DNA of 50,088 bases from Streptococcus oralis (GCF_001075875.1 NZ_JUOS01000032.1:1-50088); one strand, 5' to 3'; positions 25,585 through 34,457 are shown, counted from the stretch's first letter. Numbers and translations: made by a program. The notes: generated by a model from the letters alone, not told the origin.

Positions 25585-26844
25585 TTATTCATAACGAAGG
25601 GCTTCAATCGGATCTAGCTTAGAAGCTTTATTGGCTGGTAGAACACCGAATATCATACCGATACTAGCTGAGACCGCTAGACTAAAGAGAGCAATTGGGA
25701 TGGATACACCAACTTCGATTCCTGCAATCATGTTTTGAAGAAGAACACCTGCAAGCATGGTCACCCCTGCAGCCAGCACAAGACCGATGACCCCACCTAA
25801 CAAAGTCAAAATCATAGATTCAATCAAAAATTGAACCAGAATATTCGCCCGTGTTGCTCCTAGTGCTTTACGTAGACCAATCTCACGAGTACGCTCTGTC
25901 ACTGAAACAAGCATGATATTCATAACACCAGTACCACCAACAAAGAGGGAGATCCCTGCAATTGCACTAATAATCGTTGTTATGAAGCCAAAGAGTTGTT
26001 GAACTTCTTGGAAGGCGGCAGACGCATCTGCAACTTGATATTCCCCTTGTTGAAGACCTGCAATCTCTGTCATTCTTCTTGCCAACTCTGGTCCTAAGGT
26101 CTGGGTTAAGCTAGTATCATTGACACGGAAGACAATATTTGAAATCTCATCTGTGTTAAAATTAGCTGCTAAGGAAATATTGGTCGTAATTGGTAGTCCT
26201 CCGACTCCAAATGTTTTCGCAGCCTTAGCTTCCTTACTTGCATAAACACCAATAACACGGTAACTGATTTCATTTACTTCAACAATTTGGTTGAGAGCTT
26301 CTTGTGCTGAACCAAAAAGGCTATTGGCAAGCTCTTCATCTAAAATGATCACACTTGCAAAATCTTTATAATCTTGCGCTCTAAGACTTCGACCTGCAAC
26401 GATTTCATTTTCGACCGCATCCATATAAGTGACATTCCCACCCGTCATGTTAGCGTGTTCGACCTTTTTATCCTTATAAGTCAAGGTCACATTGGCTGAG
26501 TTGGTTACGTAATAACTATCCACTCCCTTGAGCTTTGCAGCTTCCTTAACCCAAGCTTCTTGTGGTTTTGGAGGTTCAACAAAAACATCTTCCTCTTTAC
26601 CAGACAGGGTTAGAGCAGATTGCTTCTGGGTAAAGGAACCGTCCTTACTCTTGGAAGGTGAGAAAAAGACATGAATGTCTTTCTGAGACTTGGTCATGTT
26701 TTTATTGACCTGGCGAGACATAGAGTCACCCAAGGCCATTATCACGACAACTGAGGAAACACCGATGATAATACCAATCATGGTCAGGAAGGAACGCATC
26801 TTGTGGGCCATAATGGATGAAAAGGCAAATTTCAGATTCTGCAT
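25585..26844 (-). CDS. MacB-like ABC transporter permease
   Basis: The 419-residue membrane protein has the MacB layout: MAHKMRSFLTMIGIIIGVSSVVV membrane helix (about 13-38), a large extracellular domain of about 240 residues, then three C-terminal helices with NIMLVSVTERTREIGLRKALGA (the FtsX/MacB coupling segment) and a closing SKLDPIEALRYE. Together with the ATPase (gap of 1 base) and membrane-fusion protein it forms a three-gene exporter. Pneumococcal relatives were structurally characterised as a MacAB-like pump. Substrates are probably antimicrobial peptides or drugs. Confidence 0.9.
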   Translation of the reverse strand: MQNLKFAFSSIMAHKMRSFLTMIGIIIGVSSVVVIMALGDSMSRQVNKNMTKSQKDIHVFFSPSKSKDGSFTQKQSALTLSGKEEDVFVEPPKPQEAWVKEAAKLKGVDSYYVTNSANVTLTYKDKKVEHANMTGGNVTYMDAVENEIVAGRSLRAQDYKDFASVIILDEELANSLFGSAQEALNQIVEVNEISYRVIGVYASKEAKAAKTFGVGGLPITTNISLAANFNTDEISNIVFRVNDTSLTQTLGPELARRMTEIAGLQQGEYQVADASAAFQEVQQLFGFITTIISAIAGISLFVGGTGVMNIMLVSVTERTREIGLRKALGATRANILVQFLIESMILTLLGGVIGLVLAAGVTMLAGVLLQNMIAGIEVGVSIPIALFSLAVSASIGMIFGVLPANKASKLDPIEALRYE

Positions 26845-26845
26845 C

Positions 26846-27547
26846 TTAGTTTTCCTCCTTTTCTACGAGACCACTATCAGATGAAATGACGCCATCACGA
26901 ATGACAATCTGACGCTTAGCGTAAGCAGCGATTTCAGGCTCATGCGTAACCATAATGATGGTTTTGCCTTCTTTATTTAGTTCAACTAAGAGTTGCATGA
27001 TCTGATTTCCAGTTTTAGTATCCAAAGCTCCAGTAGGCTCATCTGCCAAGATGATTGAAGGATTGTTGACCAATGCACGCGCAATGGCAACCCTTTGCTT
27101 CTGACCACCTGACAACTCCGAAGGTAAATGATGGCTACGCTCGGTCAGTTCAACCTTTTCCAGATATTCTTCTGCTAATTTGCGACGTTTTGAAGCTGAA
27201 ACACCAGCATAAATCAAGGGCAATTCTACGTTTTGAAGAGCATTAAGCTTTGACAAGAGAAAGAATTGTTGAAAGACGAAGCCGATTTCCTGATTTCGAA
27301 CCTTGGCTAATTGTTTTTCACCCAAACCAGCTACTTCTTTTCCATCTAGAAAATACTGCCCACTTGAAGGGGTATCCAACATCCCAATGGTATTCATGAG
27401 GGTGGACTTACCAGAACCAGATGGTCCCATGATTGCCACAAATTCTCCCTCGTGAACTTCAAGGTTAATGTTTTTAAGGACTTGAAGCTCTTGATCACCA
27501 TTTCGATAACTACGGCAGATATTTTTGAGGCTAATTAGTTGCTTCAT
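26846..27547 (-). CDS. ABC transporter ATP-binding protein (MacB-like, split ATPase)
   Basis: The 233-residue ATPase has Walker A GPSGSGKST (41-49), the LSGGQKQRVAIARAL signature, Walker B ILADEPTGALD and the H-loop in MVTHEPEIA, typical of the LolD/MacB group. Unlike Gram-negative MacB, ATPase and permease are separate proteins. It overlaps the adaptor gene by 17 bases, so the whole operon is tightly coupled. Confidence 0.93.
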   Translation of the reverse strand: MKQLISLKNICRSYRNGDQELQVLKNINLEVHEGEFVAIMGPSGSGKSTLMNTIGMLDTPSSGQYFLDGKEVAGLGEKQLAKVRNQEIGFVFQQFFLLSKLNALQNVELPLIYAGVSASKRRKLAEEYLEKVELTERSHHLPSELSGGQKQRVAIARALVNNPSIILADEPTGALDTKTGNQIMQLLVELNKEGKTIIMVTHEPEIAAYAKRQIVIRDGVISSDSGLVEKEEN

Positions 27548-28718
27548 CAGTCTTCACCTCTTTTCCTTCTTGCAAGGAAGCTGTCGGATTACTGATGACT
27601 TTTGCTCCATCTGTCAGACCAGATGTGATTTCTTGATTTTCTGCATCTGCATTGCCCAATCCAACTTCAACTTTTTTGGCCTTTTGATTTTCATCAAGGA
27701 TCCAAACATAGTTTTTATCTTCTTCCATGACTACGCTGGTGATCGGAACAATCAATGCTTTGCTAGTGCTTTTTACTTCAACACTGACTGTAAAGCCCTG
27801 TTTCAAGTCACCGATTTCACTAGTTACATCGACTGTATATGGGTATTTAGAACCTGTGTTTGAACCAGCTAAGCTACTGCTTGCTTCACTGTTATTTTTT
27901 GGATAATTTGAAATATAGCTAATCTTACCATTCCAAGTTTTATCTGGGTAAACCTTGGAAGTGAAAGTGACTTCTTGGCCTACAGATAGATTGGCAAGGT
28001 TGTACTCAGAAAGTTCTCCCTTGACCTGCAAGTTATCGTTACTTACGATATGAACCAAAACTTGACTATTTCCTGTTGGAGATTTTGAAACATTACGATT
28101 CACTTCAACAACTGTTCCCTCCACCGTACTCAATACCGTAGCAGCATTCAACTGGGCTTGAGCTTTTTCGAGTTGCGCTTCTGCATCTGCACGCACATCA
28201 CGAGCATCGCTGATTTGAGAATCAATAGCAGCTGTGGCAGAACCGGATGACTGAGCTGGCGCTTGTCCAGTTGCTCCTTCTAGACCTGCTTGTGGAAGGC
28301 TAGGTGTTGCTGCAGCGGTATTTCGTGCTTCGTTTAATTCATTGATATGACGGTCAGCTTTAGCTACAGCACGGCTTGCAGCATCATAGGCAGCTTGGGC
28401 TTCTGTGCTACTATACTTGACGAGAGCCTGTCCTTCGCTAACCTGATCTCCAACAGAAACCAAGACCTCGTCTAAGTCACCCTTGCTTGCATCATAATAG
28501 ATGTATTGTTCGTTTTGAGCAGTTACTGTACCTGATAAAAGAACTGAAGATGCCACAGACCCCTCTTTAGCAAGGACAATCTTAGCAGTTTCATCTTTTG
28601 CTGCAGCTTGATTTGGTTGTCTTAACAGAAGAACAGCTGCTGCTCCCACTACGAGTACAGACGCCACTCCAATAGCAGTAAATAAAGGCCATTTCTTAGC
28701 TTTTGACTTTCTTTTCAT
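27531..28718 (-). CDS. MacA-like membrane-fusion/adaptor protein
   Basis: The 395-residue protein has a basic N-terminus KRKSKAKKW, one membrane helix (about 12-32), a biotinyl-lipoyl-like half motif, a coiled-coil section (AYDAASRAVAKADRHINELN and QLEKAQAQLNAAT), a beta-barrel and a membrane-proximal domain. It links the pump to the cell wall space. The open frame reaches 28763, but the ATG at 28718 follows AGGGG and starts at the basic signal region, so the 15 extra codons are probably untranslated. Confidence 0.9.
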   Translation of the reverse strand: MKRKSKAKKWPLFTAIGVASVLVVGAAAVLLLRQPNQAAAKDETAKIVLAKEGSVASSVLLSGTVTAQNEQYIYYDASKGDLDEVLVSVGDQVSEGQALVKYSSTEAQAAYDAASRAVAKADRHINELNEARNTAAATPSLPQAGLEGATGQAPAQSSGSATAAIDSQISDARDVRADAEAQLEKAQAQLNAATVLSTVEGTVVEVNRNVSKSPTGNSQVLVHIVSNDNLQVKGELSEYNLANLSVGQEVTFTSKVYPDKTWNGKISYISNYPKNNSEASSSLAGSNTGSKYPYTVDVTSEIGDLKQGFTVSVEVKSTSKALIVPITSVVMEEDKNYVWILDENQKAKKVEVGLGNADAENQEITSGLTDGAKVISNPTASLQEGKEVKTDEATN

Positions 28719-28751
28719 AGCAATACCCCTTTTATAAATATATATGTTAAG

Positions 28752-28780
28752 ATTATAGCACATATCCTAAAAATGGACAA
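28752..28780 (-). promoter_or_regulatory. Promoter of the MacAB-like operon
   Basis: Minus strand: -35 TTGTCC (28780-28775), 17-base spacer, extended -10 TGC-TATAAT (28757-28752). Its position rules out the upstream start of the adaptor at 28763. Confidence 0.75.
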
Positions 28781-28899
28781 TTTATTTCTCATTATCCAAA
28801 AACATTTGCTAAATCTTTTATTGTTGTATTAGTTATATAATACACTTTCTTTTTTATTTTTGCAAGCATTTTCTTAAAAATTTTAAACGTAGCAGATTT

Positions 28900-28928
28900 T
28901 TGCATTAACCTCCAAAAAAAGATAGAAT
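28900..28928 (+). promoter_or_regulatory. Promoter of gor
   Basis: -35 TTGCAT (28900-28905), 17-base spacer, -10 TAGAAT (28923-28928); AAAGGAG lies before the ATG. Confidence 0.7.
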
Positions 28929-28957
28929 ATGACTAGAAAACAACAAAGGAGCTTTCT

Positions 28958-30304
28958 ATGAGAGAATACGATATTATCGCCATTGGAGGAGGTAGCGGAG
29001 GTATTGCTACCATGAATCGTGCTGGTGAACATGGTGCTAAAGCGGCAGTGATTGAGGAAAAGAAATTAGGTGGAACCTGTGTCAATATTGGCTGCGTTCC
29101 TAAGAAAATCATGTGGTACGGAGCTCAAATCGCAGAGAGCATCCACAAATATGGACCTGACTATGGTTTTACAAGTACTGGGAATCAATTTGATTACGCA
29201 AGGCTTCGGAAAAATCGTGAAGCCTATATTGATCGTGCTCGCTCTTCTTATGGTGGAAGCTTTAAGCGTAACGGAGTTGATTTTATTGAAGGACGCGCCG
29301 AGTTCGTTGATGCTCATACAGTCAGTGTCAATGGTGAGTTGATCCGTGCTAAGCACATCGTGATTGCAACTGGGGCACATCCTCATATTCCTGCCATTCC
29401 TGGTGCGGAACTAGGTGGTAGTTCTGATGATGTCTTTGCTTGGGAAGAGTTGCCTGAATCAGTAGCCATTCTGGGTGCTGGTTACATTGCTGTCGAATTA
29501 GCTGGCGTGCTCCATACCCTTGGTGTGCAGACAGATTTATTCGTCCGTCGTGAGCGTCCACTTCGTGGATTTGATAGCTATATTGTTGAGAGTCTAGTTC
29601 AAGAAATGGAGAATACTGGACTAAACCTCCACACCCATAAGGTTCCTGCTAAACTTGAAGAAACTGAACAAGGCATTACCATTCATTTCGAAGATGGTAG
29701 TACTCATACTGCCAGTCAAGTTATCTGGGCAACTGGCCGCCGTCCAAACGTTGAAGGACTCCAGCTAGAAAAGGCAGGCGTTACTCTCAATGAACGTGGT
29801 TTCATCCAGGTTGACGAATACCAAAACACAGTCGTTGATGGTATCTACGCTCTTGGCGATGTCACAGGTGAAAAAGAACTGACTCCTGTTGCTATCAAGG
29901 CTGGACGTACCCTATCCGAAAGACTCTTCAACGGTAAAACCAATGCCAAAATGGACTACACTACTATTCCAACTGTAGTCTTTTCACACCCAGCTATCGG
30001 AACTGTCGGTCTGACTGAGGAAGAAGCTATCAAAGAGTATGGACAAGAAAACATTAAAGTTTATACTTCAAAATTTGCTTCTATGTACTCCGCAGTCACA
30101 AGTCACCGTCAAGAAGCTCGCTTCAAGCTCGTTACAGCAGGTGCAGATGAAAAGGTCGTTGGCCTTCATGGCATCGGCTACGGCGTTGATGAAATGATTC
30201 AAGGTTTTGCAGTAGCAATCAAGATGGGCGCTACAAAAGCTGATTTTGACGCTACAGTTGCTATCCATCCAACAGGATCGGAAGAATTTGTGACTATGCG
30301 TTAA
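28958..30304 (+). CDS. gor: Glutathione-disulfide reductase
   Basis: Gor reduces glutathione disulfide with NADPH, keeping the thiol pool reduced against peroxide, which mitis streptococci make in quantity. The 448-residue flavoprotein has the FAD site [11 protein letters not shown] (8-18), the redox pair [13 protein letters not shown] (Cys41 and Cys46), the NADPH fold [13 protein letters not shown], a second FAD segment [16 protein letters not shown] and the C-terminal active-site His in [12 protein letters not shown]. It is a single-gene unit with promoter and terminator. Confidence 0.95.
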   Translation: MREYDIIAIGGGSGGIATMNRAGEHGAKAAVIEEKKLGGTCVNIGCVPKKIMWYGAQIAESIHKYGPDYGFTSTGNQFDYARLRKNREAYIDRARSSYGGSFKRNGVDFIEGRAEFVDAHTVSVNGELIRAKHIVIATGAHPHIPAIPGAELGGSSDDVFAWEELPESVAILGAGYIAVELAGVLHTLGVQTDLFVRRERPLRGFDSYIVESLVQEMENTGLNLHTHKVPAKLEETEQGITIHFEDGSTHTASQVIWATGRRPNVEGLQLEKAGVTLNERGFIQVDEYQNTVVDGIYALGDVTGEKELTPVAIKAGRTLSERLFNGKTNAKMDYTTIPTVVFSHPAIGTVGLTEEEAIKEYGQENIKVYTSKFASMYSAVTSHRQEARFKLVTAGADEKVVGLHGIGYGVDEMIQGFAVAIKMGATKADFDATVAIHPTGSEEFVTMR

Positions 30305-30334
30305 CAATTTTAAATGAGATCATCTCGGTCACTC

Positions 30335-30376
30335 AGATTGAAGAAAAAGTCTATTTTGGACCATTTTCTTCAATCT
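30335..30376 (+). terminator. Terminator of gor
   Basis: AGATTGAAGAAAA (30335-30347) pairs with TTTTCTTCAATCT (30364-30376), followed by TTTTCTTTT. Confidence 0.8.
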
Positions 30377-30386
30377 TTTTCTTTTA

Positions 30387-30527
30387 CTAGAGCAAATTAA
30401 AGAACTCTTTCCCATCAGGATTCCTAAGTGTTTGCACTATATGATAGCCAACTTCCATAAGGCTCATCTTTTTATTACTGATAAGATTTACCTGTGTTTT
30501 GAAAAATCTCTTGGCCTCCGGTTCTCT
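30387..30527 (-). pseudogene. C-terminal remnant of an unidentified protein
   Basis: The minus strand between gor and bioY is open for 46 codons, bounded by a stop at 30530 and ending in TAG at 30387. It reads REPEAKRFFKTQVNLISNKK..., then LMEVGYHIVQTLRNPDGKEFF. This looks like real protein rather than random DNA, yet it has no start codon in place and no ribosome site. It is probably the tail of a deleted gene. I do not recognise the family. Confidence 0.35.
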
Positions 30528-30572
30528 CTAAATCGGCCGTTACAAATTTGTAACCTTTGTTTTTAAAATAGG

Positions 30573-30600
30573 TTGACAAATATGTTTCTTAAAGTATAAT
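30573..30600 (+). promoter_or_regulatory. Promoter of bioY
   Basis: Consensus -35 TTGACA (30573-30578), 16-base spacer, consensus -10 TATAAT (30595-30600). Confidence 0.8.
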
Positions 30601-30635
30601 AGTTACTATAAATTACAAAAGAGGTTAACTATTAT
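30596..30635 (+). promoter_or_regulatory. Palindromic operator over the bioY promoter (BirA-type)
   Basis: ATAATAGTTA (30596-30605) is the exact inverse of TAACTATTAT (30626-30635), 20 bases apart. The left arm lies on the -10 box and the right arm on the start codon. The GTTAAC core in the right arm and the arrangement match the biotin repressor BirA operators of Firmicutes, and BioY is a known member of that regulon. Confidence 0.65.
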
Positions 30636-31173
30636 GAAAAAAGCACACATTTACGCTATTCCTGCTATCGGGGCTGCACTGATTGCAGTATTAGCCCAAA
30701 TTAGCATTCCAATTGGACCTGTTCCATTTACTCTGCAAAACTTTGCTATTGGTCTCATCGCTACTGTTTTTAGACCAAGGGAAGCTGTTCTCTCTGTAGG
30801 ACTGTATCTTTTGCTTGGTGCTATTGGACTTCCCGTTTTTGCTAGTGGTGGAGCTGGTTTCCATGTTTTAGTAGGACCAAGCGCTGGTTATCTTTGGTTT
30901 GACTTAGTCTATGCAGGACTTGCATCTTATCTAACACACACAAATAGTGGTGTTGTACGTATTTTCCTAGCCAATCTCTTGGGTGATTCCCTTGTCTTTG
31001 TTGGTGGTATTCTCAGCCTCCATTATCTCGCTGGTATGCCTTTTGATAAGGCACTGACTGTCGGTGTGCTTCCCTTTATCATTCCTGATCTTGCAAAAAT
31101 TATTGCCATTAGTTTTATCGGACGACCACTCCTTCAACGTCTTAGTAATCAACCCTACTTTTCACATAAATAA
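30634..31173 (+). CDS. bioY: Biotin transporter substrate-binding subunit BioY
   Basis: BioY is the membrane S-component of the biotin ECF transporter. The 179-residue protein has six hydrophobic segments, with the marks IPIGPVPFTLQNFAIGL (about 26-42), LGAIGLPVFASGGAGFHVLVGPSAGYLWF and GVLPFIIPDLAKI. The energising module (EcfA, EcfA', EcfT) is not local, as usual in streptococci. It is alone between its promoter and terminator, and expression is likely off when biotin is abundant (see operator). Confidence 0.95.
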   Translation: MKKAHIYAIPAIGAALIAVLAQISIPIGPVPFTLQNFAIGLIATVFRPREAVLSVGLYLLLGAIGLPVFASGGAGFHVLVGPSAGYLWFDLVYAGLASYLTHTNSGVVRIFLANLLGDSLVFVGGILSLHYLAGMPFDKALTVGVLPFIIPDLAKIIAISFIGRPLLQRLSNQPYFSHK

Positions 31174-31182
31174 AGAAAGAAA

Positions 31183-31218
31183 GAAAGGAGGTCGGGAATT
31201 TTCTCCCAACCTCCTTTC
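31183..31218. terminator. Terminator between bioY and the YdbC gene
   Basis: GAAAGGAGGTCGGGA (31183-31197) pairs with TCCCAACCTCCTTTC (31204-31218), one mismatch, followed by GTCTGTTTTTTT on the plus strand. It probably also ends the minus-strand YdbC transcript. Confidence 0.8.
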
Positions 31219-31238
31219 GTCTGTTTTTTTATGATTGC

Positions 31239-31454
31239 TTATTGATTTTTGAAGGCATCGACCATCACTTGAAACTCTTCATTTGAGAGGGTAATTCCTT
31301 TCCCCATCTTGGTGTGGTCAGGACTCCAGCTACGAATGTCAAACTTCGCCGGTGCACCATTAAAGCTGACACGATTGATTTCTTTGGTCCATCCTTTTTC
31401 ATTTTCAGATAGAGTAAGCAAGTGTTCTTCAATTTCAAATGTAAATTCTGCCAT
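31239..31454 (-). CDS. YdbC/PC4-like single-stranded nucleic acid binding protein
   Basis: A 71-residue protein matching the YdbC family: EEHLLTLSENEKGWTKEINRVSFNGAPAKFDIRSWSPDHTKMGKGITLSNEEF. Members in Lactococcus and S. pneumoniae adopt the PC4 fold (a curved four-stranded sheet plus helix) and bind single-stranded DNA as dimers. Its role in the cell, perhaps repair or transcription, is not settled. The start follows AAGGAG. It is divergent from the gene at 31547. Confidence 0.85.
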   Translation of the reverse strand: MAEFTFEIEEHLLTLSENEKGWTKEINRVSFNGAPAKFDIRSWSPDHTKMGKGITLSNEEFQVMVDAFKNQ

Positions 31455-31546
31455 GTTTTTCTCCTTTTTGTTATCAATTGATTATTCGAAAAATCTTGTA
31501 GATTTCATAAAATTTTTATATAATGATGTAAAGAAGGGAGGCCGGA

Positions 31547-31867
31547 ATGAAAGATTTATTAAAACAGGCTTTGCAAAAAGTCCATGATTTTGTCAATGGA
31601 CATGAAGATTCCATTCCTGAAAAAAGCGATCCCCTAATTGCTAGACTTGAAGAAGCCCTAGCCCAAAAAAAGGCTGTACATATCATCTTTGCGGAAACGA
31701 GTTTTACAGGGGATATCATCAAATTTGATACGGACCGCCAGCAAATTATCGTTAAAAATTTTGCAAAAAATGTGACCCGCATTATTCGAATCCCAGATAT
31801 TCGAAAAATAAGTTTTGTTCCCTCAACTGTCCAAACTGCCCAAAAAAATCGATTTAAGAAAGAGTGA
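31547..31867 (+). CDS. Small basic protein with Sm/YolD-like strand pattern
   Basis: A 106-residue protein: an N-terminal amphipathic helix MKDLLKQALQKVHDFVNGHED, then LEEALAQKKAVHIIFAETSFTGDIIKFDTDRQQIIVKNF and RIIRIPDIRKISFV. The alternating strands with GDIIKFD and the final IPDIRKISF echo a small SH3-like barrel such as YolD or Sm-type proteins; this is visual inference. GGGAGG lies before the ATG. Its terminator overlaps the stop codon. No function is known to me. Confidence 0.65.
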   Translation: MKDLLKQALQKVHDFVNGHEDSIPEKSDPLIARLEEALAQKKAVHIIFAETSFTGDIIKFDTDRQQIIVKNFAKNVTRIIRIPDIRKISFVPSTVQTAQKNRFKKE

Positions 31868-31891
31868 GATGAGTTTTCTTCATCTCACTCT
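31861..31891. terminator. Shared terminator between convergent genes
   Basis: AGAGTGAGATGA (31861-31872) pairs perfectly with TCATCTCACTCT (31880-31891). It overlaps the plus-strand stop codon and lies 7 bases beyond the minus-strand ATP-cone stop. Confidence 0.85.
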
Positions 31892-31897
31892 TTTCTA

Positions 31898-32236
31898 TTA
31901 ACGAATTTGTTCAAAATGAAGGTGAACAGCAATGTGTTCTCCGTAACCACTTCTCTCTAAATCCCGTTGTAAACGGTAAGAGATATAGTGTTCAGCGATG
32001 GTGATGTAACCTGCACCAAGCAAGCGATGCTCAACCATTGATTGAATCATGCTGATTGTCGCACGCTCCACTTTTGCCTCTTCTAGATCCAAGACAACTT
32101 TCTTAGTTACCTGAGCTAGATTTTGACGTAAATCATCTGTCAAAACATAAACCGTTTGAGCAGCTTTGAGAATGGCTTGATAGATTTTATCTGGATCAAA
32201 GTCGGCAACTTGTCCATCACGTTTAATGACTTGCAT
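31898..32236 (-). CDS. Free-standing ATP-cone domain protein
   Basis: The 112-residue product is essentially one ATP-cone: MQVIKRDGQVADFDPDKIYQAILKAAQ, then VERATISMIQSMVEHRLLGAGYITIAEHYISYRLQRD. In class I and III ribonucleotide reductases and NrdR this domain senses ATP/dATP. Here it is not fused to any enzyme or zinc ribbon. It follows trmD by 12 bases, so it is made with tRNA modification and ribosome maturation genes. It may act as a nucleotide sensor in trans, which is speculative. Confidence 0.8.
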   Translation of the reverse strand: MQVIKRDGQVADFDPDKIYQAILKAAQTVYVLTDDLRQNLAQVTKKVVLDLEEAKVERATISMIQSMVEHRLLGAGYITIAEHYISYRLQRDLERSGYGEHIAVHLHFEQIR

Positions 32237-32248
32237 AGGCTTCTCCTT

Positions 32249-32968
32249 TTAATTTGTATTTTCTTTAATGTCTGCTAACATTTTAGCTTCTTCTGCTGTT
32301 AACTCATAATGTTCCAACAAATCTGGTCTACGCTCATAAGTTTTTTTGAGACTTTCATAGAGACGCCATTGACGAATCTTCTCATGATGCCCACTCATAA
32401 GCACTTCTGGAACCACCATGCCACGATAGTCATAAGGACGTGTGTACTGAGGATATTCAAGAAGGCCAGATGAAAAGCTATCATCTTGGTGACTGGTTTC
32501 CTTCCCAATTACTTCTGGTATCAAGCGAACCGTCGCATCAATCATGGTCATTGCTGCCAGTTCTCCACCAGTTAGAACATAATCACCAAGAGAAATCTCA
32601 TCTGTTACCAAGGTCTTAATGCGTTCATCATAGCCCTCGTAGTGACCACAGATAAAGATGAGTTCCTCTTCTTGGGCTAAATCTTCAGCATAGGCTTGAT
32701 CAAACTGCTTACCAGCAGGATCCAAAAGAATCACGCGCGGATTCTTCTTTTCAATAGCATCAAAGGCATCAAAAATCGGTTGCGCTCGTAGCAACATTCC
32801 TTGACCGCCGCCGTAGGGTTCATCATCGACATGACGAGCTTTTTCAGCATATTCACGAAAATTATGATACTGGATATCTAAAAGCCCTTTTTCACGAGCT
32901 TTCCCAACGATGGAATGTTCTAGAGGCGAGAACATCTCTGGAAAGAGGGTTAAAATATCAATCTTCAT
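32249..32968 (-). CDS. trmD: tRNA (guanine-N1)-methyltransferase
   Basis: TrmD methylates G37 of tRNAs reading CUN, CCN and CGG, preventing +1 frameshifts. The 239-residue SPOUT enzyme has [42 protein letters not shown] and the knot segment [21 protein letters not shown]. The standard C-terminal helical domain is complete. It overlaps rimM by 11 bases, a classic arrangement. Confidence 0.97.
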   Translation of the reverse strand: MKIDILTLFPEMFSPLEHSIVGKAREKGLLDIQYHNFREYAEKARHVDDEPYGGGQGMLLRAQPIFDAFDAIEKKNPRVILLDPAGKQFDQAYAEDLAQEEELIFICGHYEGYDERIKTLVTDEISLGDYVLTGGELAAMTMIDATVRLIPEVIGKETSHQDDSFSSGLLEYPQYTRPYDYRGMVVPEVLMSGHHEKIRQWRLYESLKKTYERRPDLLEHYELTAEEAKMLADIKENTN

Positions 32969-33476
32969 CGTCTAACCCTTCTAAGAGTTCTACATCCACA
33001 CGATTATTAGGAATATCTACATTAAGGACAACTGGTGGGATATATGGTAAAAGCAGATCCCGTTTTCCCTTACGCTTAACTACCCAGACATCATTGGCAC
33101 CTGGTTGAAGAATTTCCTTGATGGTTCCAATCAAGTTGTCACCCTCGTAGACCTCTAATCCAATAATCTCGTGATAGTAAAATTCACCCTCATCTAGATC
33201 ATTAAGGTTTTCTTCCGCAACCTTCAAACTGTGGCCCTTGTATTTTTCGATATCATTGATGTGATACATATCCTTAAATTTGATGATATCAAAGTTTTTA
33301 TGCTTACGGTGACTTGCAATAGTCACTGTTCTAACAAATTGATCCTTCTCATCAAATAAGGCAAGCTCTGCACCTTTTTTAAAGCGTTCTTCCGAAAAAT
33401 CCGTCACAGATAAGACTCTCATCTCACCTTGCAAACCTTGTGTATTAACGATTTTTCCAACGTTAAAATAGTTCAT
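32958..33476 (-). CDS. rimM: Ribosome maturation factor RimM
   Basis: RimM assists assembly of the 30S head around S19. The 172-residue protein has the N-terminal barrel [27 protein letters not shown] and a PRC-barrel with [31 protein letters not shown]. It is first in the rimM-trmD-ATP-cone unit; rpsP, the other usual partner, is upstream but separated here by the MazG-like and khpA genes. Confidence 0.96.
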   Translation of the reverse strand: MNYFNVGKIVNTQGLQGEMRVLSVTDFSEERFKKGAELALFDEKDQFVRTVTIASHRKHKNFDIIKFKDMYHINDIEKYKGHSLKVAEENLNDLDEGEFYYHEIIGLEVYEGDNLIGTIKEILQPGANDVWVVKRKGKRDLLLPYIPPVVLNVDIPNNRVDVELLEGLDDED

Positions 33477-33546
33477 TTGATCTCCTATGTATGTTTCTTC
33501 CTTTATTTTATCACGTTCCAGGGATTTTCACAAGTTGGAGAAAAAG

Positions 33547-33882
33547 CTAGTTCTGACCTTCGGCTTCTAAATATCCTTCCAAATCTCGTTCATGTTGATA
33601 TTTGATAGCTGCCTTTTTGTCTTTTTCAAAAATGGTCTTGGTTAGATCAATATCGTTGATGGCTGCAATTGCAACGGTGTAGTGAATGATATCAGCAAGT
33701 TCTTTGGCAAGTTCCTCGTTCGAATCTTGAACTCCCTCTTTTCGACCAGAGCGTCCATTCAAAACCTCAGCTACTTCTCCGACTTCCTCCACTAGCTTGA
33801 TAAAAAGACCTTCCTCAGTCCGAGACTGCTGGTAATGTTCGAGTAAGTAGTCTTGTAATTGTCTAAACGTTAAATCCTTCAT
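33547..33882 (-). CDS. MazG-like nucleotide pyrophosphohydrolase
   Basis: A 111-residue all-helical protein with the MazG metal-binding pattern LVEEVGEVAEVLNG followed by EELAKELADIIHYTVAIAAI. Such proteins hydrolyse (deoxy)nucleoside triphosphates to monophosphates and may clean damaged nucleotides. It is a single domain of the short MazG/iMazG type. It lies between khpA and rimM, with terminators suggesting separate transcription from khpA. Confidence 0.85.
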   Translation of the reverse strand: MKDLTFRQLQDYLLEHYQQSRTEEGLFIKLVEEVGEVAEVLNGRSGRKEGVQDSNEELAKELADIIHYTVAIAAINDIDLTKTIFEKDKKAAIKYQHERDLEGYLEAEGQN

Positions 33883-33896
33883 ATCCTGCTCCTAGC

Positions 33897-33924
33897 AAAA
33901 AAGCGAGACATCCGTCCCGCTTTT
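33897..33924 (-). terminator. Terminator after khpA
   Basis: AAAAGCGAGAC (33899-33909) pairs with GTCCCGCTTTT (33914-33924) with one mismatch; the minus-strand exit is TTTTTT. Confidence 0.7.
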
Positions 33925-33925
33925 C

Positions 33926-34165
33926 TTATTTTTCGTCAATAACGATTCTTACTTTTTTGTCTTCAGTTGGGACAGAATAGACAATCGTTCTTATCGCAGA
34001 GATAGTGCGACCCTTACGACCGATTACACGACCCACATCGCTCTGGTCAAGATCCAAATGATATTCCAAAAATTCTGGTGTATCTTCAATCTTGATAGTT
34101 AAGGCATCTGGTTGTGAAATCAAAGGTTTCACAATTGCAATAATGAGATTTTCAATCGTATCCAT
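33926..34165 (-). CDS. khpA: KH-domain RNA-binding protein KhpA
   Basis: The 79-residue protein is a single KH domain with the RNA-binding loop [19 protein letters not shown] (GRKG). In pneumococcus KhpA pairs with KhpB (Jag/EloR) and influences cell elongation and division through RNA binding. It follows rpsP by 19 bases, the usual operon, so ribosome supply and elongation control are co-expressed. Confidence 0.93.
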   Translation of the reverse strand: MDTIENLIIAIVKPLISQPDALTIKIEDTPEFLEYHLDLDQSDVGRVIGRKGRTISAIRTIVYSVPTEDKKVRIVIDEK

Positions 34166-34184
34166 CTGTCAACCTACTTTAGAA

Positions 34185-34457
34185 TTATTTAGAGAATTTA
34201 GAATCGTGGAATTTTTTCAATACACCTTCTTTTGAAAGGATGTTGCGAACTGTATCTGAAGGTTGAGCTCCATCAGCCAACCATGCAAGAACGCGGTCTT
34301 CTTTCAAAGTTACTTGGTTTTCAGCAACAAGTGGGTTGTAAGTTCCAACTGTTTCGATGAAACGTCCGTCACGTGGTGAACGTGAATCTGCTACGTTAAT
34401 ACGGTAGAAAGGTTTTTTCTTAGAACCCATACGAGTCAAACGGATTTTTACTGCCAT
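34185..34457 (-). CDS. rpsP: 30S ribosomal protein S16
   Basis: S16 is needed for early 30S assembly. The 90-residue protein starts [26 protein letters not shown] and includes [16 protein letters not shown], fully typical. It opens the rpsP-khpA operon from a strong promoter at 34524-34551. Confidence 0.97.
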   Translation of the reverse strand: MAVKIRLTRMGSKKKPFYRINVADSRSPRDGRFIETVGTYNPLVAENQVTLKEDRVLAWLADGAQPSDTVRNILSKEGVLKKFHDSKFSK

